From Terriglobia bacterium (lineage in GTDB: Bacteria; Pseudomonadota; Alphaproteobacteria; Acetobacterales; Acetobacteraceae), in assembly GCA_023511585.1 (NCBI GenBank), contig JAIMBF010000021.1, positions 1 to 37,093 on the forward strand: 37,093 bases of DNA. Direction: 5' to 3'. The notes under the pieces were generated by a model, which was not told the origin of the DNA, did no database searches, and was given only the letters and a program-made list of their open reading frames with translations. Both the position numbers and the translations under genes were made by a program. Below, in pieces: positions 26,318 through 33,273 of the stretch (its first letter is position 1; each line of letters begins with the position of its first letter).

Positions 26318-26989
26318 TCACTCTTGGTAAAGTCGCCGGGCTTGCCAGACGAAAAAGTCGCAGGCGCGTATCGGGTGGCAATTCCTTAGCTCCGGGATTC
26401 GGTCGCAGGCGTTCCCGAGAATTCTCTCAAATCGGGCATCTTTCAGCCATGCCTCATAATTTGTCTTTAAAAGGACAAGATTCGAAACAAAGCCCGCGAT
26501 GCGCAAATCAGGCGAATCCGATTGCGGCACATCCAGACCAAAAAACCGTCTGACATTGGTATCAAACAGCGGTCGGGATTCGTCGAGAATCGAAACAAGC
26601 TTGGAAACAAACGAGAACTGCAGCGATTTCCTGCCTTTTTTGCCTTCGTGCCTCGGGATCTCATAAAGCTCCCACAATAGCCGATCGTAGCAAGCATCGT
26701 CGATCGGCTTGCCGCGCAGCTCGTACAAGCGATCAAAATACGCCTCACGAAATTTGTCCGTAATACCGCCGGAGTTCAGCCCGTAATAGGCGATGAACAT
26801 TTTTTCGAAAATCTGCCGCGCATCCGCGTCGTCCCGCTGCAACAGCGCGCGAAGATATCGGTAGGTGGCAACCTCGTTGGGGTCGAGCCTGTTCGCGGCT
26901 TTTTCGATCTCAGCAAGCTGCGCGGAGAGAAACGCGTTCACCGCCCGGTCTTGCCAAACCCCGGCACCGTTGATGCTGTTCTTGCACAT
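26318..26989 (-). CDS. Uncharacterised 223-residue protein facing the helicase-PLD gene
   Basis: I do not recognise this protein. It is soluble, mostly alpha-helical, rich in charged and aromatic residues, with no signal peptide or membrane segment. Notable stretches are EVATYRYLRALLQRDDADARQIF, split by helix breaks, FDRLYELRGKPIDDACYDRLLWELYEIPRHEGKKGRKSL, and FDTNVRRFFGLDVP. Its nucleotide sequence is visibly more AT-rich than the housekeeping genes around it, which suggests acquisition by transfer. It is convergent with the helicase gene and lies next to tRNA-Arg. It may be a partner of the defence candidate or an independent island gene. The ATG at 26989 is preceded only by a weak AGAG. 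Quoted segments are fragments; no catalytic motif stands out. Confidence 0.65.
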   Translation of the reverse strand: MCKNSINGAGVWQDRAVNAFLSAQLAEIEKAANRLDPNEVATYRYLRALLQRDDADARQIFEKMFIAYYGLNSGGITDKFREAYFDRLYELRGKPIDDACYDRLLWELYEIPRHEGKKGRKSLQFSFVSKLVSILDESRPLFDTNVRRFFGLDVPQSDSPDLRIAGFVSNLVLLKTNYEAWLKDARFERILGNACDRIPELRNCHPIRACDFFVWQARRLYQE

Positions 26990-27144
26990 GCTCTATGCTT
27001 CCCCCCTTGCGGAACGCCTATCTTGTCCCGATAGAACGCCTCCGGACGTTCCTCTCTCTTGCGTGCGGCCGTGCCCGCGTTGTGCCGCTTTTCGGCGCGG
27101 CGTTCCACTCTTTTCCGCTTTTCCGTCGGTTTCACGCGACGTGT

Positions 27145-27221
27145 TGGCGCGCCCTGAGGGATTCGAACCCCCGACCCGCAGCTTAGAAGGCTGCCGCTCT
27201 ATCCGGCTGAGCTAAGGGCGC
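27145..27221 (-). tRNA. tRNA-Arg (anticodon TCT)
   Basis: On the minus strand all four arms fold: acceptor GCGCCCT with AGGGCGC, D arm GCTC/GAGC, anticodon stem GCAGC/GCTGC around loop CTTCTAA, and T arm with TTCGAAT. The anticodon TCT (27185-27187) reads AGA. CCA is encoded (27145-27147). The 3' end points toward the helicase region, the usual orientation for island insertion at a tRNA. No copy of the tRNA 3' end was seen on the far side of that region. Confidence 0.97.
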
Positions 27222-27268
27222 CCCATGCATGTCCGCGCGGCGGTCGGCACTTCCGCACGGCGGCTTGA

Positions 27269-27592
27269 TCAGTGCGACCACGCTTCCGGCCTGCCGTAAC
27301 GAAAATTATCCGCATACGACTTCGGCCGCAGCCGCCGCCCGTGCGGCAGTTCGATATCATACGGAATGCCGTGCCGCTCGGCATAGGCAATCGCCGCCTC
27401 GCGCGTGGGAAAAGAAAGCCGCACCTGCCGCAAGGTATCGCCCCCGCCGATCCAGCCCATCAACGGGTCCGGATGCTGCGCCGATGCCGGCTCGAATTCC
27501 AGAACCCAATGCTTCGTCGGCGCCCAACCCGACTGCGTAGCCGGCTTCGGCGGCTGAAAAATGCGCGCCCGCGCGATTCCGTTGCCACTCAT
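27269..27592 (-). CDS. NADH dehydrogenase (complex I) accessory subunit, NDUFS4-like ETC_C1 family
   Basis: This 107-residue protein matches the NDUFS4-like family found in alphaproteobacterial and mitochondrial complex I. The key stretch is WVLEFEPASAQHPDPLMGW, followed by GGGDTLRQVRLSFPTREAAIAYAERHGIPYDI, quoted here in two parts of the conserved core. The subunit binds the peripheral arm near the NADH module and stabilises it. The ATG at 27592 starts the homologous region; the frame continues upstream through the tRNA-Pro gene only as a shadow. It lies between tRNA-Pro and tRNA-Arg, all on the minus strand. Confidence 0.88.
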   Translation of the reverse strand: MSGNGIARARIFQPPKPATQSGWAPTKHWVLEFEPASAQHPDPLMGWIGGGDTLRQVRLSFPTREAAIAYAERHGIPYDIELPHGRRLRPKSYADNFRYGRPEAWSH

Positions 27593-27614
27593 TTTCTTCG
27601 CACTCTCCGGTTGC

Positions 27615-27692
27615 TGGTCGGGGCGGCCGGATTCGAACCGGCGGCCTCGTGTACCCAAAACACGCGCGCTGACCAGGCTGCGCCACGCCCCG
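27615..27692 (-). tRNA. tRNA-Pro (anticodon TGG)
   Basis: On the minus strand the acceptor stem CGGGGCG pairs with CGCCCCG, the D arm is GCGC-type, the anticodon stem CGTGT/ACACG holds loop TTTGGGT, and the T arm is GCCGG-TTCGAAT-CCGGC. The anticodon TGG (27655-27657) reads CCA and wobble-related proline codons. CCA is encoded (27615-27617), with A as discriminator. It may be co-transcribed with the complex I gene 22 bases downstream. Confidence 0.97.
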
Positions 27693-27808
27693 CTTCGGCC
27701 TCGTTCCTTGTTAGGTGGGAGAATAGGGCCGCGCAAGAGAGGGACACAGCAAATCCGCCTCCGCAATGCCGCTTTGGTTCCGGGCGTGGCCCTTCCTCTT
27801 CATGGCGT

Positions 27809-28300
27809 TCATTGCGCCGGAGGGAATTGCCTGGCCTCCACCCGATCGCCCACCCGAATATCAAGCTTTGCCGTCACTCCGCCGGCAAGCTCCAGCGTGG
27901 CCCGCACCGGCCCGCCGCTGGAGATAATCGCCAGGCTTTCCGGCACGGTGTTCTCCACAATGCGGCGGATGATGCCGTTCGCATCGATAAACACCATATC
28001 CAGCGGCACCTTGGTGTTGCGCATCCACATTTGGCTCTCGCGGGGGCTGCCCCAGTCAAAAAGCATGCCGCCGTTCTCCGGCACGTGCGTGCGGAACATC
28101 AGCCCCACCATCTGCTGCTGCTCGGTCTCCGCCACTTCCACCTCAAAACTGTGGCGTTTGCCGTCATGGGTGATAATCACCAAAGGCTCTTTGGCGAGCT
28201 CCGGCTGCGCTTTCTGAACCTCCGGCAGGGATTCCTGCCCTTGCGCAGCGGCGGGAAGCAGCAGTGCCAAACCGAGCAGCAGACGGCGGGAGAGATGCAT
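27809..28300 (-). CDS. DUF192 family exported protein
   Basis: This 163-residue protein has a signal peptide (LLLGLALLLPAAAQGQ, cleaved near residue 22) and one DUF192 domain. Family phrases are QQMVGLMFRTHVPENGGMLFDW, the MWMRNTKVPLDMVFID core and LELAGGVTAKLDIRVGD, each only partly quoted. DUF192 is a small periplasmic or envelope domain of unknown biochemical function. The ATG at 28300 shares a base with the stop of the preceding deacetylase-like gene (TGATG), so translation is coupled; a TTG one codon earlier is less likely. It ends the minus-strand pair. Confidence 0.85.
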   Translation of the reverse strand: MHLSRRLLLGLALLLPAAAQGQESLPEVQKAQPELAKEPLVIITHDGKRHSFEVEVAETEQQQMVGLMFRTHVPENGGMLFDWGSPRESQMWMRNTKVPLDMVFIDANGIIRRIVENTVPESLAIISSGGPVRATLELAGGVTAKLDIRVGDRVEARQFPPAQ

Positions 28301-29427
28301 CAAACTGGCCTTTCCTCAAGAACATATTCAGCAAGCGCGCGGATCTCCGGGCGCACCGGCCCTTCGCGCGGCGCATCGGCAAGCCGGGTTAACCAATGCT
28401 CGGGCGGCTTGCGTCCATTCAAGCCTCTATAACTCAGGCCCCGCAGCACCGCTTGCGCCGCCTCCGGCAGCGGCTCGGGAACGCGAAACCCGTTCAGCGT
28501 CGCCCAAACCAAAGCCCAACACCGCGCCACCGCATAAGGGTGATAACCGCCTCCGCCCAGCACCAAAAGCCGCGGCGCAAGCCCGATCACTGATTCTACC
28601 ACCTCGCGATGCGCATTGTTGGAAAGCAGCAGTTTGGCTTGCGGATCTTCCGCCAGCCCATCGGCGCCGCATTGCAGCATAATCGCCTCGGGCCGGAAGG
28701 CGGCGATGCGCGGCAAGATCACCTCATGCAGCAGAAAACGCATTTCGCTGTCGTTGAACCCCGCCGGCACCGGCAGGTTACAGGCATTCCCGCCGGCATC
28801 ATCCGAGGCCGCGCCGCTGAACGGCCAGCGCTTGGCTTCGTGCACGCTGATTATCAGCACCGCGGGATCGCCCGCAAAGGCATCCTGCACCCCATCGCCG
28901 TGATGCGCATCGATATCGAGATAGACAATGCGCGAAAGGCCAAGCTCGCGCCACGTCAGAATCCCAAGCACGCAATCATTGACATAACAGAACCCCGAGG
29001 CGCGCGCCGGCCTTCCGTGATGCGTTCCGCCCGGCGGGCAATGCACGATGCCGCCTCGGGCAAGTAGCCGCGCTGCCGCCATCACCCCGCCGGCCGAGGT
29101 GGCGGGGCGGCGAAAAATTTCGGCAAAGAGCGGGTTGCCGTCTACGCCCAGACGAAATCGCTCGCGCTCCTCGCGGCTCACCGTGCCGGTGGCCTCCGCC
29201 CGTTGCAGCGCGGCGATATAGGCCGGGTGGTGAAAACGCCAAAGCTCTTCGGGGCTCGCCGTCGGCGCCTCAACCACCGTATCCGGGGCCAGCCAGCCCA
29301 AGGCGTCGCAGAGGTCGGTCAGCACGGAAACCCGCGGAATCGACAGCGGATGCCGCGGCCCCAACTGGGAATGCCGGTAAATCTCGTGCGTGATGAACAA
29401 TGGCCGGTGGCGAGGATCGGCAGCCAT
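28300..29427 (-). CDS. Histone deacetylase superfamily amidohydrolase
   Basis: This 375-residue zinc-dependent enzyme belongs to the class I/II HDAC-like family (AcuC, acetylpolyamine amidohydrolases). Active-site features are present: GGTHHGRPARASGFCYVND with H136 and H137, YLDIDAHHGDGVQDAF with zinc ligands D173 and H175, LQCGADGL with ligand D256, and the catalytic tyrosine Y295 in GGGGYHP. Bacterial substrates include acetylated polyamines and acetyl-CoA synthetase; the substrate here is not evident. I place the start at ATG 29427 because the family core begins there. In-frame ATGs at 29481 and 29484 are possible. It is divergent from coxG and coupled to the DUF192 gene. Confidence 0.85.
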   Translation of the reverse strand: MAADPRHRPLFITHEIYRHSQLGPRHPLSIPRVSVLTDLCDALGWLAPDTVVEAPTASPEELWRFHHPAYIAALQRAEATGTVSREERERFRLGVDGNPLFAEIFRRPATSAGGVMAAARLLARGGIVHCPPGGTHHGRPARASGFCYVNDCVLGILTWRELGLSRIVYLDIDAHHGDGVQDAFAGDPAVLIISVHEAKRWPFSGAASDDAGGNACNLPVPAGFNDSEMRFLLHEVILPRIAAFRPEAIMLQCGADGLAEDPQAKLLLSNNAHREVVESVIGLAPRLLVLGGGGYHPYAVARCWALVWATLNGFRVPEPLPEAAQAVLRGLSYRGLNGRKPPEHWLTRLADAPREGPVRPEIRALAEYVLEERPV

Positions 29428-29548
29428 GGCCGCAGCGATAACGGATCGCCGCCTGGCTGACAACCGGCCCGACAGGGCCATCATCCCCACGGTTGTGCCC
29501 GCCCGATCCAGCCGGTAACATTTCTCCTTCTTTGGAAAGGTAACCCGC

Positions 29549-30139
29549 ATGGAAATGACCAGCGAACGGCGCATCCCCGCGCCGCGTGAGAAAGTATGGG
29601 CGGCCTTGAACGACCCCGATATTCTGAAAGCCGCAATTCCCGGCTGCGAAAGCCTTGAGAAGGTTACGGATCACGAGCTGAAAGCCGCCGCCGCGGTGAA
29701 AATCGGGCCGATTTCCGCGCGCTTCACCGGCAAAGTGCAGCTTTCCGATCTCGATCCGCCGAACAGCTATACCATCAGCGGCGAAGGGCAGGGCGGGGTT
29801 GCGGGCTTTGCCAAAGGCACGGCGCGGGTCGAGCTTTTGCCCGACGGCCCGGATGGAAACGAGACCTTGCTGCGGTATTCCGTCAACGCGCAGGTGGGCG
29901 GCAAAATCGCTCAGCTCGGCGCACGGCTGATCGACGCTGCGGCGAAATCCATGGCGGATCAGTTTTTCAGCCGCTTCGCCGCGGAACTCACCCCGCCCGT
30001 GCCCGCTGCGGCCGAGGAAGCTCCCGCCCGGGCGCCGGAACGCGTGCGCATCGAGCCGCTCGGCTTGCCTATGGTGGCCTGGATCGGCGTTCTTATATTT
30101 TTAGTGATTCTTTTGCTCATGCTTGGAGGCTCACTCTAG
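29549..30139 (+). CDS. coxG: CoxG-type SRPBCC protein with C-terminal membrane anchor
   Basis: This 196-residue protein belongs to the carbon monoxide dehydrogenase subunit G family. The SRPBCC domain covers residues 1-150 (IPAPREKVWAALNDPDILKAAIPG, quoted in part, with the conserved PGCESL). A hydrophobic anchor at about 173-195 would tether it to the cytoplasmic membrane. CoxG recruits CO dehydrogenase to the membrane in carboxydotrophs, and homologues accompany other molybdenum hydroxylases. A GGAAAGG site supports the ATG. It starts a six-gene operon; its stop overlaps the next GTG (TAGTG). No CO dehydrogenase structural genes are in the window. Confidence 0.88.
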   Translation: MEMTSERRIPAPREKVWAALNDPDILKAAIPGCESLEKVTDHELKAAAAVKIGPISARFTGKVQLSDLDPPNSYTISGEGQGGVAGFAKGTARVELLPDGPDGNETLLRYSVNAQVGGKIAQLGARLIDAAAKSMADQFFSRFAAELTPPVPAAAEEAPARAPERVRIEPLGLPMVAWIGVLIFLVILLLMLGGSL

Positions 30140-31047
30140 TGGCTGATCGCTTGCCGGCAAGTGTCGCCGAAACTCTCGCCTTGCTCGAACGCGGCGGCTA
30201 TGTTGCCGACCGTGCGCTTGCCACCACGGTCTATCTTGCCCTGGCAATGCAAAGGCCGCTCTTCCTGGAAGGCGAGCCCGGCACGGGCAAGACCGAAATC
30301 GCCAAAGTCCTGGCCGACGGGCTCGATCGCCGGCTGGTGCGCCTGCAATGCTATGACGGGCTCGATCTCGCCGCCAGCGCCTATGAATGGAACCACGCCC
30401 GCCAGCTCATGGCTATCCGGCTTGCCGAGGCGGCGGGCGAGACCGACCGCGACGTGCTCACCCGCAGCATTTACACGCGCGAATTTTTGCTGGAGCGGCC
30501 GTTGCTTTCGGCCATCGACCCGCTCTTGCCGCCGGCGGTGCTGTTGATCGATGAGCTCGATCGCGCCGATGAACCCTTCGAGGCGTTTCTTTTGGAACTG
30601 CTCGCCGATTTCCAAATCACCGTGCCGGAATACGGCACGATCCGCGCCGAGGTGCCGCCGCCCGTGATTATTACGTCCAACCGCACGCGCGAGGTGCACG
30701 ACGCCATCCGCCGCCGCTGCCTCTATCATTGGGTCGATTACCCCGATGCCGTGCGCGAGCGCGCCATTCTAGCCCGCAAAGCCCCGCAAGTGCCGAAGAA
30801 ACTCTCCGCCCAGGTGGTGGCGTTCGTGCAGCGCCTGCGCGAGCAGGATTTGTTCAAGCTGCCCGGGGTTGCCGAAACCATTGATTGGGCCGCGGCGCTG
30901 CATCATCTGGATCAGCACGAGCTCTCCGCCGGCGCGGTCGATGAAACCTTGGGCGTGCTTCTGAAATATCAAGACGATATCGCGAAAGTGCGCGGCGCCG
31001 AAGCGGCCCGCCTGGTCGCGGAAGCCCATGCGGACGCCTTGGCATGA
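30139..31047 (+). CDS. coxD: CoxD-like MoxR-family AAA+ ATPase
   Basis: This 302-residue AAA+ ATPase of the MoxR group has Walker A GEPGTGKT (45-52), Walker B VLLIDELDRAD (about 134-144), and the sensor-1 region VIITSNRTREVHDA. In carboxydotrophs CoxD acts as a chaperone needed to build the [CuSMoO2] centre of CO dehydrogenase, together with the VWA protein CoxE. The start is a GTG that overlaps the coxG stop. Its stop overlaps the coxE start (ATGA), so the pair is made together. The length matches CoxD. Confidence 0.9.
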   Translation: MADRLPASVAETLALLERGGYVADRALATTVYLALAMQRPLFLEGEPGTGKTEIAKVLADGLDRRLVRLQCYDGLDLAASAYEWNHARQLMAIRLAEAAGETDRDVLTRSIYTREFLLERPLLSAIDPLLPPAVLLIDELDRADEPFEAFLLELLADFQITVPEYGTIRAEVPPPVIITSNRTREVHDAIRRRCLYHWVDYPDAVRERAILARKAPQVPKKLSAQVVAFVQRLREQDLFKLPGVAETIDWAAALHHLDQHELSAGAVDETLGVLLKYQDDIAKVRGAEAARLVAEAHADALA

Positions 31048-32255
31048 CCGCCGAGCCCGAACCTAGGCTTGCACCCAATATCATGCATTTTGCCCGGCTC
31101 CTGCGCCGCGCCGGGCTGCCCGTCGGCCCTGCCGAGACGCTCGCCGCCCAGCGCGCGCTCACCTTGGTCGATATCGGCAACCGCAAGGAAGTGCGCACGG
31201 CGCTCCGCAGCGTCATGATCCACCGCCACGAACATTTCGAGGTCTTCGAACAGGCCTTCGCCTTGTTCTGGCGAAGCCCCGAGGCGGCGCGCGCCATCGC
31301 CGCGCAAGCCCTGCTCGGCGGGGCCAAGGAGCCGGAAAACAAAAAGCTGAAGGCCGGGGCGCGCCGGCTTGCGGAGGCTTTGGCGTCTGCGCGCGAGCGC
31401 ACGCCGAATGCGGCGCGCGAGCAGGAGGAGACGTTGGATCTTGCGCTTTCGGCCAGCGAGCGCGAACGGCTTCGCCAAATGGATTTCGAGGCGATGAGCG
31501 CCGAGGAAATCGCGCTCGCCAAAGCCGAAATGCGCAAGCTTGCCCTGCCGCTGGATGAACGCCGCATCCGCCGCACCCGCCCGGATCCCTCCGGCGCGTT
31601 GGTCGATTTGCGCGGCACCATGCGTGCAAGCCTCCGCCAGGGCGGAGAAATTCTGGAAATCAGCCGTCGCCGCCGCCGCACGCGCCCGCCGCCGCTGGTC
31701 ATTCTTTGCGATATTTCCGGCTCTATGCAGCGTTATGCGCAAATCCTGCTGCATTTCATCCACGCCGTGGCGAATGCGCGCACCCGTGTGCATGCCTTTC
31801 TCTTCGGCACGCGGCTCACGAACATCACCCGCCAGTTGCGCAACCGGGATCCTGAAGTGGCCTTCGAACTGATCTCGCACATTGTCCCGGATTGGTCCGG
31901 CGGCACGCGCATCGGCGAATCGCTCGCTCGTTTCAACCGTATCTGGGCGCGGCGCGTGCTCGGCCAAGGCGCGGTGGTGCTGTTGATGACGGACGGGCTC
32001 GATCGCGAAGGCGCGCGGGGTTTGGCCGAGGCCATGGAGCGGTTGCACCGCTCTTCCCGGCGCCTGGTTTGGCTCAATCCGCTTTTGCGTTGGGAAGGTT
32101 TCGAACCCAAAGCCCAAGGCGCGCGCGCCATGTTGCCGCATGTGGACGAGTTTCGCCCCGTGCACAATCTGGCCAGCCTCGCCGCTCTGGTCGAGGCGCT
32201 CTCGCGCCCCGCGCCGCCCCGCGATGCCAATCCGATATGGAGGAAAGCCGCATGA
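31044..32255 (+). CDS. coxE: CoxE-like VWA domain protein
   Basis: This 403-residue partner of the MoxR ATPase has an N-terminal helical region (about 1-210) and a C-terminal von Willebrand A domain. The metal-ion site is intact: DISGS (223-227), a threonine in WSGGTRIGE (about 284) and DGLDRE (about 316). CoxE works with CoxD in maturing the active site of molybdenum hydroxylases. It is coupled on both sides by four-base overlaps. The protein is arginine-rich between residues 170 and 215 (RRIRRTRPD and SRRRRRTRPP), which fits a docking surface. Confidence 0.88.
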   Translation: MTAEPEPRLAPNIMHFARLLRRAGLPVGPAETLAAQRALTLVDIGNRKEVRTALRSVMIHRHEHFEVFEQAFALFWRSPEAARAIAAQALLGGAKEPENKKLKAGARRLAEALASARERTPNAAREQEETLDLALSASERERLRQMDFEAMSAEEIALAKAEMRKLALPLDERRIRRTRPDPSGALVDLRGTMRASLRQGGEILEISRRRRRTRPPPLVILCDISGSMQRYAQILLHFIHAVANARTRVHAFLFGTRLTNITRQLRNRDPEVAFELISHIVPDWSGGTRIGESLARFNRIWARRVLGQGAVVLLMTDGLDREGARGLAEAMERLHRSSRRLVWLNPLLRWEGFEPKAQGARAMLPHVDEFRPVHNLASLAALVEALSRPAPPRDANPIWRKAA

Positions 32256-32578
32256 ATACGAGCGAAACCGAGGATGTTCTCGCCGTTGCCGCTGCCTGGC
32301 GCGCGGCCGGCGAGCAAGTCGCCATCGCCACGGTGACCGAAACCTGGGGCTCTTCGCCGCGCCCGGCGGGCAGCCAAATGGCGATTACCGCAAGCGGGCG
32401 CATGGCCGGCTCGGTCTCCGGCGGCTGCATCGAAGGCGCGGTTGCCGAAGCCGCGCAGGAAACCATCCGCACCGGCCGGCCGCAGCTTCTTGATTTCGGC
32501 GTCTCCAACGAACGCGCCTGGGAGGTCGGGCTTGCGTGCGGGGGTAAAGTGAAAGTCTTCGTGGAGAAGCTTTCATGA
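32252..32578 (+). CDS. XdhC/CoxI-family protein, N-terminal domain only
   Basis: This 108-residue protein is the XdhC_CoxI domain alone, with the conserved TETWGSSPRPAGSQMAIT and GSVSGGCIEGAV segments and the late cysteine in VGLACGGKV. In full-length XdhC this domain precedes the Rossmann domain on one chain; here that domain is the next gene. XdhC binds molybdenum cofactor, has it sulfurated and inserts it into xanthine-dehydrogenase-type enzymes. A GGAGGAAAG site lies six bases before the ATG. It overlaps both neighbours by four bases. Confidence 0.88.
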   Translation: MNTSETEDVLAVAAAWRAAGEQVAIATVTETWGSSPRPAGSQMAITASGRMAGSVSGGCIEGAVAEAAQETIRTGRPQLLDFGVSNERAWEVGLACGGKVKVFVEKLS

Positions 32579-33273
32579 CGCCGGAACTCATTGCGGCCAT
32601 CGAGCGCGCGAAGGCGGAAAAGCGCCCGATGGTGCTGGCCACCCGCCTTGCCGACGGCACCCAGCTTCTGCTGCCCGATCCGGCGGCCGCCCCCGCGCTT
32701 GCCGAGGCCGCGCGCGCCGCCTTGCGCGATGATGAAAGCCGCACGGTGCATCTTCCCGACGGCGATTGGTTCCTGCATGTCTACAATCCGCCGGTTCGTC
32801 TCGTGGTGGTGGGCGCGGTGCATATCGCCCAGGCGCTGGTGCCGATGGCCGCGCTTCTCGGGCTCGACGTGATTGTGGTGGATCCGCGCCGCGCCTTTGC
32901 CTCGGAGGAGCGCTTCCCGAACGTTAAGGTGATGCAGGAATGGCCGGACGAAGCCCTCGATGCGATCAAGCCCGATTCCCGCACCGCCGTGGTGACGCTG
33001 ACGCACGATCCGAAACTGGATGATCCGGCGCTCGATCGCGCGCTAAAATCCGAAGCCTTCTACATCGGTGCCTTGGGCTCGAAGAAAACGCATGCCGCGC
33101 GGCTCAAGCGGCTGCGCGCGCTCGGCCATGACGAGGCGGCGCTGGCGCGCATCCATGGGCCGGTGGGGCTGGCCATCGAGGCCGTCACCACGCCGGAAAT
33201 TGCGCTTGCCATCCTGGCCGAGCTGGTCGCCGTACGCCGCGGCGCCCTCTTGGCGGAGAGAGCGGCCGCATGA
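32575..33273 (+). CDS. XdhC-family protein, C-terminal Rossmann domain
   Basis: This 232-residue protein carries the XdhC_C domain: VVVGAVHIAQALVPMAALLG (nucleotide-fold loop), VVDPRRAFASEERFPN, VTLTHDPKLDDPAL and YIGALGSKKTHAARLKRL. The phrase PVGLAIEAVTTPEIALAILAEL is close to the end. An N-terminal part of about 75 residues precedes the Rossmann core. Together with the preceding small protein it probably forms a two-chain XdhC/CoxI that delivers sulfurated molybdenum cofactor. Four-base overlaps on both sides show the split is natural, not a frameshift. Confidence 0.9.
   Translation: MTPELIAAIERAKAEKRPMVLATRLADGTQLLLPDPAAAPALAEAARAALRDDESRTVHLPDGDWFLHVYNPPVRLVVVGAVHIAQALVPMAALLGLDVIVVDPRRAFASEERFPNVKVMQEWPDEALDAIKPDSRTAVVTLTHDPKLDDPALDRALKSEAFYIGALGSKKTHAARLKRLRALGHDEAALARIHGPVGLAIEAVTTPEIALAILAELVAVRRGALLAERAAA

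Noticed and set aside
26865-27215. Plus-strand frame ending RPEGFEPPTRSLEGCRS
   Set aside because: This is the well-known false protein made by translating the antisense of a tRNA gene (tRNA-Arg here).
27561-28217. Plus-strand frame with RPDSNRRPRVPKTRALTRLRHAP
   Set aside because: It is an antisense translation of tRNA-Pro running into the DUF192 gene.
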